From Rouxiella sp. WC2420 (GTDB lineage Bacteria > Pseudomonadota > Gammaproteobacteria > Enterobacterales > Enterobacteriaceae): a stretch of DNA of 64,000 nt. The stretch spans positions 2,914,001 through 2,978,000 of the forward strand of contig NZ_CP165628.1 of the NCBI RefSeq assembly GCF_041200025.1, read 5' to 3'. Below the pieces are notes generated by a model. It was not told the DNA's origin, searched no databases, and saw only the letters and a program-made list of their open reading frames with translations. This document shows, piece after piece, positions 1 through 7,836 of the stretch; position 1 is the stretch's first letter, and each line of letters starts with the position of its first letter. The translations under genes were made by a program, and so were the position numbers.

Positions 1-2
1 CC

Positions 3-515
3 GCAGTGATGGCAGAATTGGCCAAGTTTCTAAAAGTTGACCCGGTGTGGTTACAGTTAGGAATTACTACCGGTGAAAACAGTAACGTTTCAAACTTCAG
101 GCCATACACCCGTGGGGCAACCTATCCGGTACTCAGCAAGGTGCAGGCCGGAGCCTGGAACGAAGCCATTGAAGCCTACAGTCTTAAAGAAATCGATTTG
201 TGGCTTGAATCAGAAGCCCATATACAAGGCGAAGGATTCTGGCTGCTGGTTGACGGCGATTCAATGACCGCGCCAATGGGCCTGAGTATTCCTGAAGGTA
301 CTTTCGTTCTCTTTGATACGGGTAAAGAAGCCACCAACGGAAAACTGGTGGTGGCTAAACTCACCGACTTTAACGAAGCGACATTCAAGAAGTTTGTGAT
401 CGACAGCGGGCAAAAATACCTTAAAGGGCTTAATCCTGCATGGCCAATGGTTCCTATCAACGGTAATTGCCGGATTATTGGCGTCGCCGTTGAGACCAAG
501 CTTAGGCTGCTGTAA
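3..515 (+). CDS. Prophage CI/LexA-like repressor, C-terminal part (cut by window edge)
   Basis: The frame is open to the left edge, so the N-terminal helix-turn-helix lies mostly outside the window; the visible start (AELAKFLKVDPVWLQLG) matches the end of a phage-repressor HTH domain. The rest is an S24 peptidase domain. Counting from the GTG at base 6, an Ala48-Gly49 pair (QAGAW) fits the self-cleavage site, Ser86 in GDSM is the nucleophile and Lys128 in TFKKF the likely base. Such proteins hold a prophage silent and cut themselves when RecA is activated by DNA damage. Small phage-type genes follow on the same strand and a terminator lies just downstream. Family assignment is firm; the phage type is not known. 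Confidence 0.85.
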   Translation, partial: AVMAELAKFLKVDPVWLQLGITTGENSNVSNFRPYTRGATYPVLSKVQAGAWNEAIEAYSLKEIDLWLESEAHIQGEGFWLLVDGDSMTAPMGLSIPEGTFVLFDTGKEATNGKLVVAKLTDFNEATFKKFVIDSGQKYLKGLNPAWPMVPINGNCRIIGVAVETKLRLL

Positions 516-544
516 TCGGCCTGTTTAAATAGTTACTACGCACC

Positions 545-569
545 AACCCAGCCTTGTGCTGGGTTTTTT
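545..569 (+). terminator. Rho-independent terminator after the repressor gene
   Basis: An 8-bp stem (AACCCAGC / GCTGGGTT) with a 5-base loop runs directly into six T residues, 30 bases after the repressor stop codon. The remaining 570-885 stretch is AT-rich and shows no gene; it should carry the promoter of the next ORF, but I could not pick out a convincing one. Confidence 0.85.
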
Positions 570-885
570 ACGCCCCTGCTCTTTCATTTCACGACCTCAT
601 CCCCTCAGCAGCAATTTTCTAAAATAAATCCCTTACCATTCAAAATTTAAACCAAAAGTTCATTTTAAATTACCACATAAAGTACTAAACACCCTTGCCA
701 ATATCGTACTATTAGTTCAATATTTATTATCGAATGGGAATTGGCGACCGCATAAAGTCCCTCTAACTCAATCAGCTCTTTAGAACGGTGCATATCACAC
801 CCACGTGGCTGAAAAGCCAATCAAAATGCTAAGCAACCATTTGGTTCAGCAAGCTATTTTTCTCTACACGACCTAGGAGATCAAC

Positions 886-1152
886 ATGACTCGCAAGACT
901 TCATTTAATGGAACAGCGGCCACTCGACGTCGCGAAAGCCGCCAACATTTGCAAACGCTGGCGGTTAACGACTTCAGCAAAGAATTGAATGTTACGCCGG
1001 GACGACCCAGCCGTGCCGAACTCAGCTGCAAGCGCAAACCGGTAAACCGGGTTGATAAAGCGTTGTCAGTCCGCGAGACGCGTTATTACCCCAGCGCTGA
1101 CAATCTTTGCCTGCCTCAGGTCGCACTTTTCGCCGTCGCGCCTCGGAAATAG
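886..1152 (+). CDS. Small basic hypothetical protein, phage region
   Basis: This 88-residue ORF starts at ATG behind a good Shine-Dalgarno (AGGAGA, 6-7 bases upstream). It is rich in Arg, Lys, Ser and Thr, has no membrane segment, and I do not recognise a family. Its position between the repressor and other small phage-type ORFs, and a terminator-like hairpin just after it (1192-1216), support a real, separately transcribed early phage gene. A regulatory or DNA-binding role would fit the charge but is only a guess. Confidence 0.5.
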   Translation: MTRKTSFNGTAATRRRESRQHLQTLAVNDFSKELNVTPGRPSRAELSCKRKPVNRVDKALSVRETRYYPSADNLCLPQVALFAVAPRK

Positions 1153-1191
1153 CGCGTTTCCCGTTACCGCGAACAACGACATCACACACTG

Positions 1192-1216
1192 AACGCCGCC
1201 TTGAGCGTTTTTTTTT
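1192..1216 (+). terminator. Probable rho-independent terminator
   Basis: A short stem AACGC / GCGTT with an 8-base loop is followed by a run of nine or more T residues, 40 bases after the stop of the preceding small ORF. The stem is short but the T-run is strong. Confidence 0.65.
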
Positions 1217-1244
1217 CGCCTAAACAACTGATAAGGATGGAATT

Positions 1245-1481
1245 ATGACTATCGATAATGGCGGGCAAGCCTTTGCGCGGCCCTATAGCAAAGACGACTG
1301 GCTCGAAGAGCACAACTATGCACAAGACGGTATGACTCTGCGCGACTATCTGGCAACCAACGCCATGCTGGGCGCGATTATTACGCAGGGTAGCGCGATG
1401 ACTTCATCTAACTATGGCGACTTGAGTGAGGCCGCATACGCCATCGCCGATGCAATGATTACGGAAAGAAATAAGTCATAA
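1245..1481 (+). CDS. Small phage-type hypothetical protein
   Basis: This 78-residue protein starts at ATG after an AAGGA ribosome site. It contains the phrase GMTLRDYLATNAMLG, a pattern common in short early-region proteins of enterobacterial prophages whose function is not known. The C-terminal half (LSEAAYAIADAMITERNK) looks like a single amphipathic helix. It is acidic and soluble, without Cys or membrane segments. It is the first of three closely packed small genes; a 7-bp hairpin (1493-1512) separates it from the next. Confidence 0.7.
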   Translation: MTIDNGGQAFARPYSKDDWLEEHNYAQDGMTLRDYLATNAMLGAIITQGSAMTSSNYGDLSEAAYAIADAMITERNKS

Positions 1482-1538
1482 AAAACATGGCGAGCCTCGT
1501 TGAATCGAGGCTTATTGCCGCGGGTAAAAGAGGTTTCA

Positions 1539-1736
1539 ATGAACAAATTTGATGAGTATATGAATGAATATATTGAAGATGTTAGCGGGAGGATAATTAA
1601 GAGAAGGCATTCAATGAGCCTGCCTCGCGTTGAGTTTATCAGAGCGTTTTTTGATGATGTCTATCAACGGGGTTACGACGAAGCAATTGAAAATAAAACG
1701 ATGACAGTGAAAAGCAGGAGGCAATCTCATGGCTGA
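1539..1736 (+). CDS. Small phage-type hypothetical protein
   Basis: I place the start at ATG 1539 because AAAAGAGG lies 5-6 bases before it; the in-frame TTG at 1500 sits inside a hairpin (AGCCTCG / CGAGGCT, 1493-1512) and has no ribosome site. The 65-residue product is charged and helix-rich (MNKFDEYMNEYIEDV...), with no recognised domain. Its last 8 bases overlap the start of the DksA/TraR-like gene, so the two are probably translated together as part of the phage early operon. Confidence 0.65.
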   Translation: MNKFDEYMNEYIEDVSGRIIKRRHSMSLPRVEFIRAFFDDVYQRGYDEAIENKTMTVKSRRQSHG

Positions 1737-1944
1737 TATTATTGATGAAGCAACCGCTGAATTTGAGCATCATCTCAATGCAGCAATAGCTAATCGCGCT
1801 AAACCCACCCCGCCTTCCCCGATTTGCAAAAACGGCGACTGTGGTGAGAAATCTTTGGCTGGCACAAGTTATTGCTGTCGTGAGTGCAGAGAAGATCATG
1901 AGAAAGAGCTGTGGGCCAGGAATAATCGTAAGATATTCCGATGA
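1729..1944 (+). CDS. DksA/TraR-family C4 zinc-finger protein, phage type
   Basis: This 71-residue protein has the short phage/plasmid TraR layout: an N-terminal helix (MADIIDEATAEFEHHLNAAI) and four cysteines, in CKNGDC and CCRECREDHE, that would bind zinc. DksA/TraR proteins enter the secondary channel of RNA polymerase and shift promoter choice; phage copies usually lack the long coiled coil, as here. It overlaps the preceding small gene by 8 bases and ends the prophage block; the next gene, on the opposite strand, is chromosomal core. Confidence 0.88.
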   Translation: MADIIDEATAEFEHHLNAAIANRAKPTPPSPICKNGDCGEKSLAGTSYCCRECREDHEKELWARNNRKIFR

Positions 1945-1968
1945 TGGCAATGGAGTTTTATAGTCACC

Positions 1969-1997
1969 AAATGGGCCAAACTTTAGCCCATTTTGTT
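1969..1997. terminator. Bidirectional terminator between prophage and core genes
   Basis: An 8-bp perfect stem (AAATGGGC / GCCCATTT, 9-base loop) with a T-rich tail on the plus side and A-rich lead lies between the convergent DksA/TraR-like gene and ycgN. Confidence 0.75.
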
Positions 1998-2004
1998 TAT
2001 TAAT

Positions 2005-2454
2005 TTATCTAGCCCACTGCGGCTTGTTGAGGATGTGATCTTGCCAATCCACCACGTCGTCTTCGCGGACGGCGATATGGCGTACCGAAATACGCGCACC
2101 GTGCATCGCTGACTTGGAGTCTTTATTTAGCAGCGGATGCCACGGCAGCAGATCTTTGCCCTCACCGATAAGACGATAAGCGCAGGTAGGCGGCAGCCAA
2201 TCAAACTTGGTGAGATTTTCACGAGTCAGTTTTATGCAGTCCTCTTCGAGTGCAAAGCGGTTTTCGTAGTTGCGACACTGGCAAGACTTGATGTTCAACT
2301 GGTTGCAGGCAACGTTGGTGAAGTAAATCTCGTCCGTGTCTTCATCAATTAACTTATGTAAACAGCATTGCCCGCAACCGTCGCACAGTGCTTCCCATTC
2401 TTCATCGGTCATTTCAGGCAGCGTTTTTTGCTGCCAAAAAGCGAGTTGAGACAT
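2005..2454 (-). CDS. ycgN: YcgN-family cysteine-cluster protein
   Basis: This 149-residue protein carries the cysteine cluster typical of the UPF0260/YcgN family: CDGCGQCC near residues 24-31, then further cysteines in [10 protein letters not shown] and PPTCAYRL. The cysteines are expected to hold a zinc ion or Fe-S centre; no biochemical role is established. Length and order (ycgN next to ycgM, upstream of the min region) match the enterobacterial arrangement, which makes the assignment secure even though the function is unknown. It faces the prophage block across a terminator. Confidence 0.93.
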   Translation of the reverse strand: MSQLAFWQQKTLPEMTDEEWEALCDGCGQCCLHKLIDEDTDEIYFTNVACNQLNIKSCQCRNYENRFALEEDCIKLTRENLTKFDWLPPTCAYRLIGEGKDLLPWHPLLNKDSKSAMHGARISVRHIAVREDDVVDWQDHILNKPQWAR

Positions 2455-2591
2455 AGTGACATCCGGTTTTAGTAAAATGAGGGTGACTATATAGACGCTT
2501 TAGCCGCGAGATGCAAGTAAAGCGGCTGAAATCCGACATTAACCGCTTTGCCTTCAGTGATATCTCAACGTCATCCAACATTATAGTCGGG

Positions 2592-3278
2592 TTAAATCAC
2601 TCGCGTGTTTAACAGCCTGCCGTTGAGTGAAATCTCGAGACGATCGCCTGCTGCAATCGGCCCCACTCCTTTTGGCGTGCCGGTTATGACAATATCGCCA
2701 GCGCGGAGCGTGAAGAAGCGGCTCATGTAAGCAATCAACGGTAGAATCGGGGTGATCATATCGCGCGTGTTGCCCTGCTGGCGGATTTCTCCATTAACCG
2801 ACAAAACAAGCTCTGCCTGTTGCGCATCGCCAAATTCCGCCGCCGATATAAATCCAGAGACCGGGCAGGAGCCGTCAAAAGCCTTGGCTTTCTCCCAGGG
2901 CTGCCCCTGCCTGATAAATCCTGACTGCAAATCTCTGAGCGTGATATCCAGCGCGACGCCGTATCCGGCAATGGCCTCAGCCACGCGCTCTTGCGTAGAC
3001 TGCTTTAAGGGAGAGCCGATCAGCACCGCTAGCTCAATCTCATGATGCACCGCACCGAAGTCCTTGGGGATAGCAACTGGCTGCAAAAGATCGCACAGCG
3101 CCGTTTCCGGTTTGAGAAAAACGACCGGTTCGCTGTCCTGCTTACTGCCGATGTTTTTGATGTGATCAGCTTTGATGTGATCAGCTTTGATGTGATCAGC
3201 ATAGTTATTGCCCACGCAAACCACTTTGCTTACGGGAAAATCAAGTAATGCGCCATGCCAGTCATGATGCTGATACAT
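2592..3278 (-). CDS. ycgM: Fumarylacetoacetate-hydrolase-family protein YcgM
   Basis: This is an FAH-fold enzyme of about 220 residues. The metal-binding acidic residues are visible in HHEIELAVLIG, and the family landmarks KPETAL, GYGVALDITLRDLQ, QPWEKAKAFDGSCP and GDIVITGTPKGVGP are all present. Members act on acyl-pyruvates or oxaloacetate-like beta-keto acids; the substrate here cannot be read from sequence. Unusual: after NNY there are three perfect copies of ADHIK where the family has one, produced by a 3 x 15-bp tandem repeat (3156-3200). The extra ten residues lie in the N-terminal region before the catalytic motifs, so the protein may still work. Confidence 0.92.
   Translation of the reverse strand: MYQHHDWHGALLDFPVSKVVCVGNNYADHIKADHIKADHIKNIGSKQDSEPVVFLKPETALCDLLQPVAIPKDFGAVHHEIELAVLIGSPLKQSTQERVAEAIAGYGVALDITLRDLQSGFIRQGQPWEKAKAFDGSCPVSGFISAAEFGDAQQAELVLSVNGEIRQQGNTRDMITPILPLIAYMSRFFTLRAGDIVITGTPKGVGPIAAGDRLEISLNGRLLNTRVI
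3156..3200. repeat. Three perfect 15-bp tandem repeats inside ycgM
   Basis: The unit TTTGATGTGATCAGC occurs three times without a mismatch. Read on the minus strand it encodes ADHIK three times in frame. Because the unit is a multiple of three, gain or loss of copies changes protein length without a frameshift. Confidence 0.97.
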
Positions 3279-3290
3279 AATCCCTGTTCC

Positions 3291-4490
3291 TTATTCGCTA
3301 TTTTCGGAAACGCTATTGGCAGCTCCGGCAATATCATCTGCCATCATGCCCACGCTGATAGCAAAATAGTACGAGCGATTCCAATGCATAATGGTCCTGA
3401 AGTTATCGTAAACCAAAAATGCACGTCCCTGATCGGAGTCGGGAGTAATAATCCAGGCACGTGTCACAGAAGCGGGTAAAGGTTTGCCATCGGCAGAGAC
3501 AATGCCTTTTTGCTGCCAGTCACTGACGCTGCGCATCTGATCGTTCTTTAATCCAACCAGTGTGGTATCGAATCCGGTAGGTAGTTTGACCTCTTGCCCC
3601 CAACTCTGATTATTTTTCCAGCCTTCAGAGGATAAATAATTAGCGGTCGAGGCATAAACGTCAGCCGTATTATTCCAGATATCGATTTTGCCATCGCCAT
3701 CGCCGTCAGCACCGTATCTCAAATAAGAGCTTGGCATAAATTGCGACTGCCCCATTGCACCGGCCCAGGAACCTTTCATCATCTCGCTGCTGGCTTTACC
3801 TTGATCAACAATAGTCAGCGCGGCTAAAAATTCTTTGGTGAAAAATGCTTCTCGACGACCTTCGAACGCCAAAGTGGCCAATGCAGAAAATACGTCGTCT
3901 TTGCCTTGTATTTTTCCGTAGCCACTTTCCATGCCCCAAAGCGCCACTACGTACTGCGGCTGAACGCCGTATTTGGCACTGACTTGCTGTAATGCCTGAC
4001 TATTTTGCTGGAATAGAGACTGACCTTCCTGAATTTTCGAGTCAGACAATACCCGACGCAGGTAATCGTCGAGAGTGATTTTATTTTCCAGCTGGTTTTG
4101 ATCCGAGCTGATCGCTCTGTCAATAAAGTGAATGTTGGCGAATGCGCTATCGATGGTGGTTTGGCTTATCCCCTGCTGCTGAGCTTTGGCCTTTAACTGT
4201 TCAACGTAGCCTGGGAATTCGGCCGGATTACGCCCTTGAGCTGCCAACGTAGTTTGACCGGGCTTAGGGGTGACCGCAGGAATTGTTGTAGTGTTTTTAG
4301 GAGCAAATGGATTAACCGCGCCTGCAGGGGCCTGATCCGGCCCTTGCGGCGAAGCCTGTGCCGGAGTGGGAGCCGAGCCCTGAATTTGACCCGCGGGAAC
4401 AGCGGCCGCAGCCTGATTTTTATCATTGGCGCAGCTGCTTAACATGACAGCACCCATCGCCAGAGTGATAACCGATAATCTCATCCTCAT
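3291..4490 (-). CDS. Lytic murein transglycosylase, MltB-like lipoprotein
   Basis: I start at ATG 4490, with GGAAG 6 bases upstream; this puts a type II signal peptide at the N-terminus with lipobox LSSC and lipidated Cys20. A Pro/Ala/Gln-rich linker (residues 25-85) follows, then an SLT2-type catalytic domain with catalytic Glu188 in GMESGYG and the family blocks FEGRREAFF, MGQSQFMPSSYLRYG and DGDGDGKIDIWNN. The enzyme cleaves peptidoglycan glycan strands to 1,6-anhydro ends from the inner face of the outer membrane. It closely resembles the MltB-type proteins found near ycgM in enterobacteria. I give no gene symbol because several paralogues exist. Confidence 0.9.
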   Translation of the reverse strand: MRMRLSVITLAMGAVMLSSCANDKNQAAAAVPAGQIQGSAPTPAQASPQGPDQAPAGAVNPFAPKNTTTIPAVTPKPGQTTLAAQGRNPAEFPGYVEQLKAKAQQQGISQTTIDSAFANIHFIDRAISSDQNQLENKITLDDYLRRVLSDSKIQEGQSLFQQNSQALQQVSAKYGVQPQYVVALWGMESGYGKIQGKDDVFSALATLAFEGRREAFFTKEFLAALTIVDQGKASSEMMKGSWAGAMGQSQFMPSSYLRYGADGDGDGKIDIWNNTADVYASTANYLSSEGWKNNQSWGQEVKLPTGFDTTLVGLKNDQMRSVSDWQQKGIVSADGKPLPASVTRAWIITPDSDQGRAFLVYDNFRTIMHWNRSYYFAISVGMMADDIAGAANSVSENSE

Positions 4491-4624
4491 CGCGTGCTTC
4501 CTTTTTTGGCAATCAATATTCCACTTAGAGATTAACCTGAAGGAGTCGGCGAATGAATGCAAGGTTCCCGCCTCTCATTTTAACAAAAGACGGGAAATGT
4601 CAGATTTACCCTAAAATAACCTGA

Positions 4625-4897
4625 TTATTTATTGCCTGACTCAAGGTGAATATTTAATAAGCTCTCGACCGGAGGCGGTACTTGCAGGTAATAACCTGGG
4701 TCGATTAAAGCTTGTTTAACTTTTTCGATATCCGCGTGCGCCAACTTGTCACGAGTTGCAAGATTTAGCACCATTGCAAAATCCGGTTTGCCGAAACTTT
4801 TCATCAGTTCTTCAGGAACATGAGTGAAATCGTCTTTTTTTTCGACATACAGGTAGGTTTGATCACGTTTATTACTTCTATAAATTGCACAAAGCAT
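4625..4897 (-). CDS. ycgL: YcgL-family protein
   Basis: This 90-residue protein matches the YcgL family over its full length: it starts [19 protein letters not shown] and ends with VPPPVESLL. The family is small, soluble and functionally uncharacterised. It lies immediately upstream of, and divergent from, minC, as in many Enterobacterales, so the intergenic space 4898-5033 should hold promoters for both. Confidence 0.93.
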   Translation of the reverse strand: MLCAIYRSNKRDQTYLYVEKKDDFTHVPEELMKSFGKPDFAMVLNLATRDKLAHADIEKVKQALIDPGYYLQVPPPVESLLNIHLESGNK

Positions 4898-5033
4898 TTT
4901 TTTAACTCTATTTTATTGGAACGGTGGCTTGCCTAGATATAGCTGTAACTATACCATGCATAACGTACATCGGAATATCGCCCCCCGTGTGGTATTCCGG
5001 GGATTTAAAGTTGCTGAGACTGAGTCAGGATAG

Positions 5034-5732
5034 ATGTCACAATCGCCAATAGAACTAAAAGGCAGCAGTTTTACCTTATCAGTTGTGCATTTATACAGCG
5101 CACAGCCAAAGGTTATTCACCAGGCATTACAGGAAAAAGTTGAGCAAGCTCCCGATTTTCTGAAAAATGCCCCTGTTGTTATTAATGTTGCAGCCCTAAC
5201 GGGGGATGCAGACTGGAAAAACATTCAACAGGCTGTCGTTTCTGCAGGCTTTCGCGTTGTAGGCATCAGTGGGTGCAAAGATGAGCAGCAAAAGCGCGCG
5301 ATCGCTCTTACAGGATTACCGCTTTTAAACGAAGGTCGGGCAAAGCGCGTTATTGCAGAGCCCCCGGTACCGGTTGTGCCACCTGTTGCGGATAATGCAC
5401 CTGCAAAAACGCGGATTGTCAGCACGCCAGTCCGTTCAGGCCAACAAATTTATGCCCGTAACAGCGATCTTATTGTAACCAGCAGCGTAAGCGCCGGTGC
5501 CGAGCTCATAGCCGATGGTAATATCCATATTTACGGCATGATGCGCGGTCGTGCACTGGCTGGCGCGGCGGGTGATACGAATTGTCAGATTTTTTGCACC
5601 CATCTGGGCGCTGAGTTAGTCTCAATCGCAGGTCAGTACTGGTTGAGCGATCAAATCCCATCCAACTATTTTGGACAGGCCGCGAGACTTAGCCTCCTGG
5701 ATAATGTGTTAACCGTACAACCTCTATATTAA
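5034..5732 (+). CDS. minC: Septum site-determining protein MinC
   Basis: MinC blocks FtsZ assembly away from mid-cell. The 232-residue product has the N-terminal FtsZ-inhibiting domain (residues 1-105, [20 protein letters not shown]...), a short Pro-rich linker near 112-125 ([14 protein letters not shown]), and the C-terminal beta-helix that dimerises and binds MinD, with [15 protein letters not shown] and the [17 protein letters not shown] signature. It is the first gene of minCDE; minD follows after 58 bases. Confidence 0.97.
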   Translation: MSQSPIELKGSSFTLSVVHLYSAQPKVIHQALQEKVEQAPDFLKNAPVVINVAALTGDADWKNIQQAVVSAGFRVVGISGCKDEQQKRAIALTGLPLLNEGRAKRVIAEPPVPVVPPVADNAPAKTRIVSTPVRSGQQIYARNSDLIVTSSVSAGAELIADGNIHIYGMMRGRALAGAAGDTNCQIFCTHLGAELVSIAGQYWLSDQIPSNYFGQAARLSLLDNVLTVQPLY

Positions 5733-5790
5733 GTCCCTGCTTTCTACACGTATCGAGCAGGTACTACGACCTTTGACAAGGAATCCTTAC

Positions 5791-6603
5791 ATGGCACGCA
5801 TAATTGTTGTTACATCGGGTAAAGGGGGCGTTGGCAAGACTACTTCAAGCGCAGCCATTGCTACCGGCCTTGCCCAAAAAGGCAAAAAAACCGTCGTCAT
5901 AGATTTTGACATCGGTTTGCGTAATCTCGACCTGATCATGGGTTGCGAACGTCGCGTTGTGTATGATTTTGTCAATGTTATTCAGGGTGATGCAACTCTG
6001 AATCAGGCTCTTATTAAAGATAAGCGCACTGAGAACCTATACATTTTACCGGCTTCACAGACGCGCGACAAAGATGCGCTGACTCGTGAAGGCGTTGAAA
6101 AAATCTTGAACGACCTGGGTGAGATGAACTTTGACTTCATCGTTTGTGACTCACCGGCAGGTATCGAAACCGGCGCGCTGATGGCACTGTATTTTGCCGA
6201 TGAAGCGGTCATTACCACTAACCCGGAAGTTTCCTCTGTTCGCGACTCCGACCGCATTCTGGGCATTTTGTCTTCAAAATCCCGCCGTGCAGAACAAGGT
6301 CTGGATCCGATCAAGGAGCATCTGCTTCTTACACGTTACAACCCAGGTCGCGTCAGCCGTGGTGACATGCTGAGCATGGAAGATGTGCTCGAGATCCTGC
6401 GCATTCCACTGGTTGGTGTTATTCCTGAAGATCAGTCCGTACTGCGTGCGTCCAACCAGGGCGAGCCAGTTATTCTGGATCAGGAATCAGACGCCGGAAA
6501 GGCATACGACGACACCGTGAGTCGTTTGCTGGGTGAGGAACGTGCGTTCCGTTTTATTGAGGAAGAGAAGAAGAGTTTTCTGAAACGCCTGTTTGGGGGA
6601 TAA
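5791..6603 (+). CDS. minD: Septum site-determining ATPase MinD
   Basis: The start is ATG 5791 (MARIIVVTSGKGGVGKTT) behind AAGGAAT; a longer in-frame TTG start at 5773 lacks support. The protein has the deviant Walker A motif KGGVGKTT (residues 10-17), the DFDIGLRNLD and DSPAGIE motifs of ParA/MinD ATPases, and the C-terminal amphipathic helix (KKSFLKRLFGG) that anchors the ATP form to the membrane. It recruits MinC to the poles and oscillates under MinE control. The 270-residue length is the family norm. Confidence 0.98.
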   Translation: MARIIVVTSGKGGVGKTTSSAAIATGLAQKGKKTVVIDFDIGLRNLDLIMGCERRVVYDFVNVIQGDATLNQALIKDKRTENLYILPASQTRDKDALTREGVEKILNDLGEMNFDFIVCDSPAGIETGALMALYFADEAVITTNPEVSSVRDSDRILGILSSKSRRAEQGLDPIKEHLLLTRYNPGRVSRGDMLSMEDVLEILRIPLVGVIPEDQSVLRASNQGEPVILDQESDAGKAYDDTVSRLLGEERAFRFIEEEKKSFLKRLFGG

Positions 6604-6606
6604 GCC

Positions 6607-6882
6607 ATGGCCTTGTTAGATTTCTTTTTGTCCCGCAAAAAACCGACAGCCAATATAGCCAAGGAACGGCTACAGATCATCGTAGCCGAACGGCGTCGAG
6701 GGGACAGTGAACCCGCTTATTTGCCGGATCTGAAACGTGATATTTTAGCGGTCATCTGTAAGTACATTCAGATTGACCCTGAAATGCTCCACGTTCAGTT
6801 CGAGCAAAAAGGTGACGATATATCGGTGCTAGAGTTAAACGTTACTCTGCCCGAGACGGAATCGGAAGAACCGCCTAAATGA
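6607..6882 (+). CDS. minE: Cell division topological specificity factor MinE
   Basis: The 91-residue product begins [22 protein letters not shown], the membrane-binding and MinD-contact segment of MinE, followed by the dimerisation domain. MinE stimulates MinD ATPase and drives the Min oscillation. It starts 3 bases after the minD stop, so the two are translationally linked. Confidence 0.97.
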   Translation: MALLDFFLSRKKPTANIAKERLQIIVAERRRGDSEPAYLPDLKRDILAVICKYIQIDPEMLHVQFEQKGDDISVLELNVTLPETESEEPPK

Positions 6883-6899
6883 CCGATGCCGTCTGACTG

Positions 6900-6929
6900 C
6901 CCCCTGTTCTCGAACGGGGGGTAATTTTA
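6900..6929 (+). terminator. Hairpin after minE, weak terminator
   Basis: A C-rich arm (five C at 6900-6904) pairs with a G-run (6916-6921), followed by TAATTTTA. The stem is G-C rich but the T-run is interrupted, so termination strength is uncertain. Confidence 0.5.
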
Positions 6930-7063
6930 CCGGTTAACGTTTATTTCTCACGCCATTACGTCTGGCGAGCCGACGCCTGTTACCTGTTTGCTTACTTTAG
7001 ATTCAAAAATATTTATCACCTCATTAATGAGACGCTTGAATAACCCCTATTCAGGTATGTGAA

Positions 7064-7333
7064 ATGATTAATGCTACCGTTTTAGCACCCTATGCCCCAA
7101 CTCCGTCTTTGCCTCGTGGCGTCTGTTTTCCAATTATTGTTCCTATTATCTCCAACGATCCTAATGACCGCCTGACCCTCACCATGCTACAGACACCCGA
7201 TGGGCGTCTTCGCTTACGTAACCAGTTAAAACACGCATCATTCAGCCATTATGACGTCATCATTATTGACTCAAAAGGTTGTGTTTCAGTCATGCTTGAA
7301 CTGATCCTGCTTGCCGCCTCCCAGTTCGCCTGA
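7064..7333 (+). pseudogene. Fragment of an island-type ParA/Soj ATPase
   Basis: Residues from about 28 onward (VPIISNDPNDRL, then QTPDGRLRLRNQL and YDVIIIDSKGCVSVMLELILLAAS) match the middle of the ParA-like proteins carried near the end of integrative and conjugative elements (PAPI-1/SPI-7 type). The Walker A part at the start and the C-terminal third are both missing, and the first ~27 residues do not look like ParA. No good ribosome site precedes the ATG. I read it as a leftover of an island once inserted beside the min operon. No other conjugation gene is visible nearby. Confidence 0.6.
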
Positions 7334-7836
7334 CGGCGAAGAGTAGGCCACAGGGTGGCGGAGTTAAAATACTTTGATCACCGTTGGATGATTTCCGATT
7401 TCAAAGGCTATACGGGGGGCCACCAGAAAGGCTCGCTCTTTCAGGCCATGAGGATTTGCAGTCGCCCGAGGGCGCTTCTTTCGAACTGCCGAAGCATCAA
7501 AGATTACTCTGTCATTCTGACTGGGCTAAAGCGGCGAACAACCTGAAATTAAGTATCAGAATGGTGGTTTTTTGGAAGGCAGGAGTCCGCTTTGAGCGAG
7601 GAGCGGAAGTTCACTGTTATTTGTCCAATTAGTTAGGGCATCAAAAACATCTGGTTGTTTTAATCAAAAGGAAATAGCCAGTTGGTGGAGCAGAATTTTT
7701 GACATATTGCTAAAATCTCTATTGACCGATTTTAAATCGGCATTAATATAGTTTTGATCTTTTACATCACTGCGTTGCCTCCAACCATTGCATACTATGT
7801 TCCATATTTTTGCGTTACGTTAAGAAGGTATAACCG
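7334..7836. other. Gene-free stretch between ParA remnant and HAD gene
   Basis: I see no convincing gene here; short open frames have neither ribosome sites nor family resemblance. It contains one copy of the dispersed GAGCGAGAAGCGGA-type repeat (7586-7607). The last 100 bases are AT-rich and presumably hold the promoter of the HAD gene, whose ribosome site AGAAGG lies at 7823-7828. Confidence 0.5.
7586..7607. repeat. Dispersed hairpin repeat, copy 1
   Basis: TCCGCT and AGCGGA arms flank TTGAGCGAGG, giving a small hairpin. Related sequence recurs at 8665-8735, 11585-11621, 15961-15980, 17934-17956, around 23676/24919 and at 25544-25570, always between accessory genes. Confidence 0.7.

Noticed and set aside
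1..1944. Intact prophage
   Set aside because: No integrase, structural or lysis genes are in view; only one end of an element or remnant is seen.
3156..3200. Tandem repeats as a CRISPR array
   Set aside because: Only three adjacent 15-bp units without spacers, and they are in frame within ycgM.
5773..5790. TTG start for MinD at 5773
   Set aside because: All MinD proteins begin near MARIIVVTSGKGG; ATG 5791 has AAGGAAT upstream.
7355..7632. Two overlapping plus-strand frames after the ParA fragment
   Set aside because: No ribosome sites and no protein-like pattern; one runs through a dispersed repeat hairpin.
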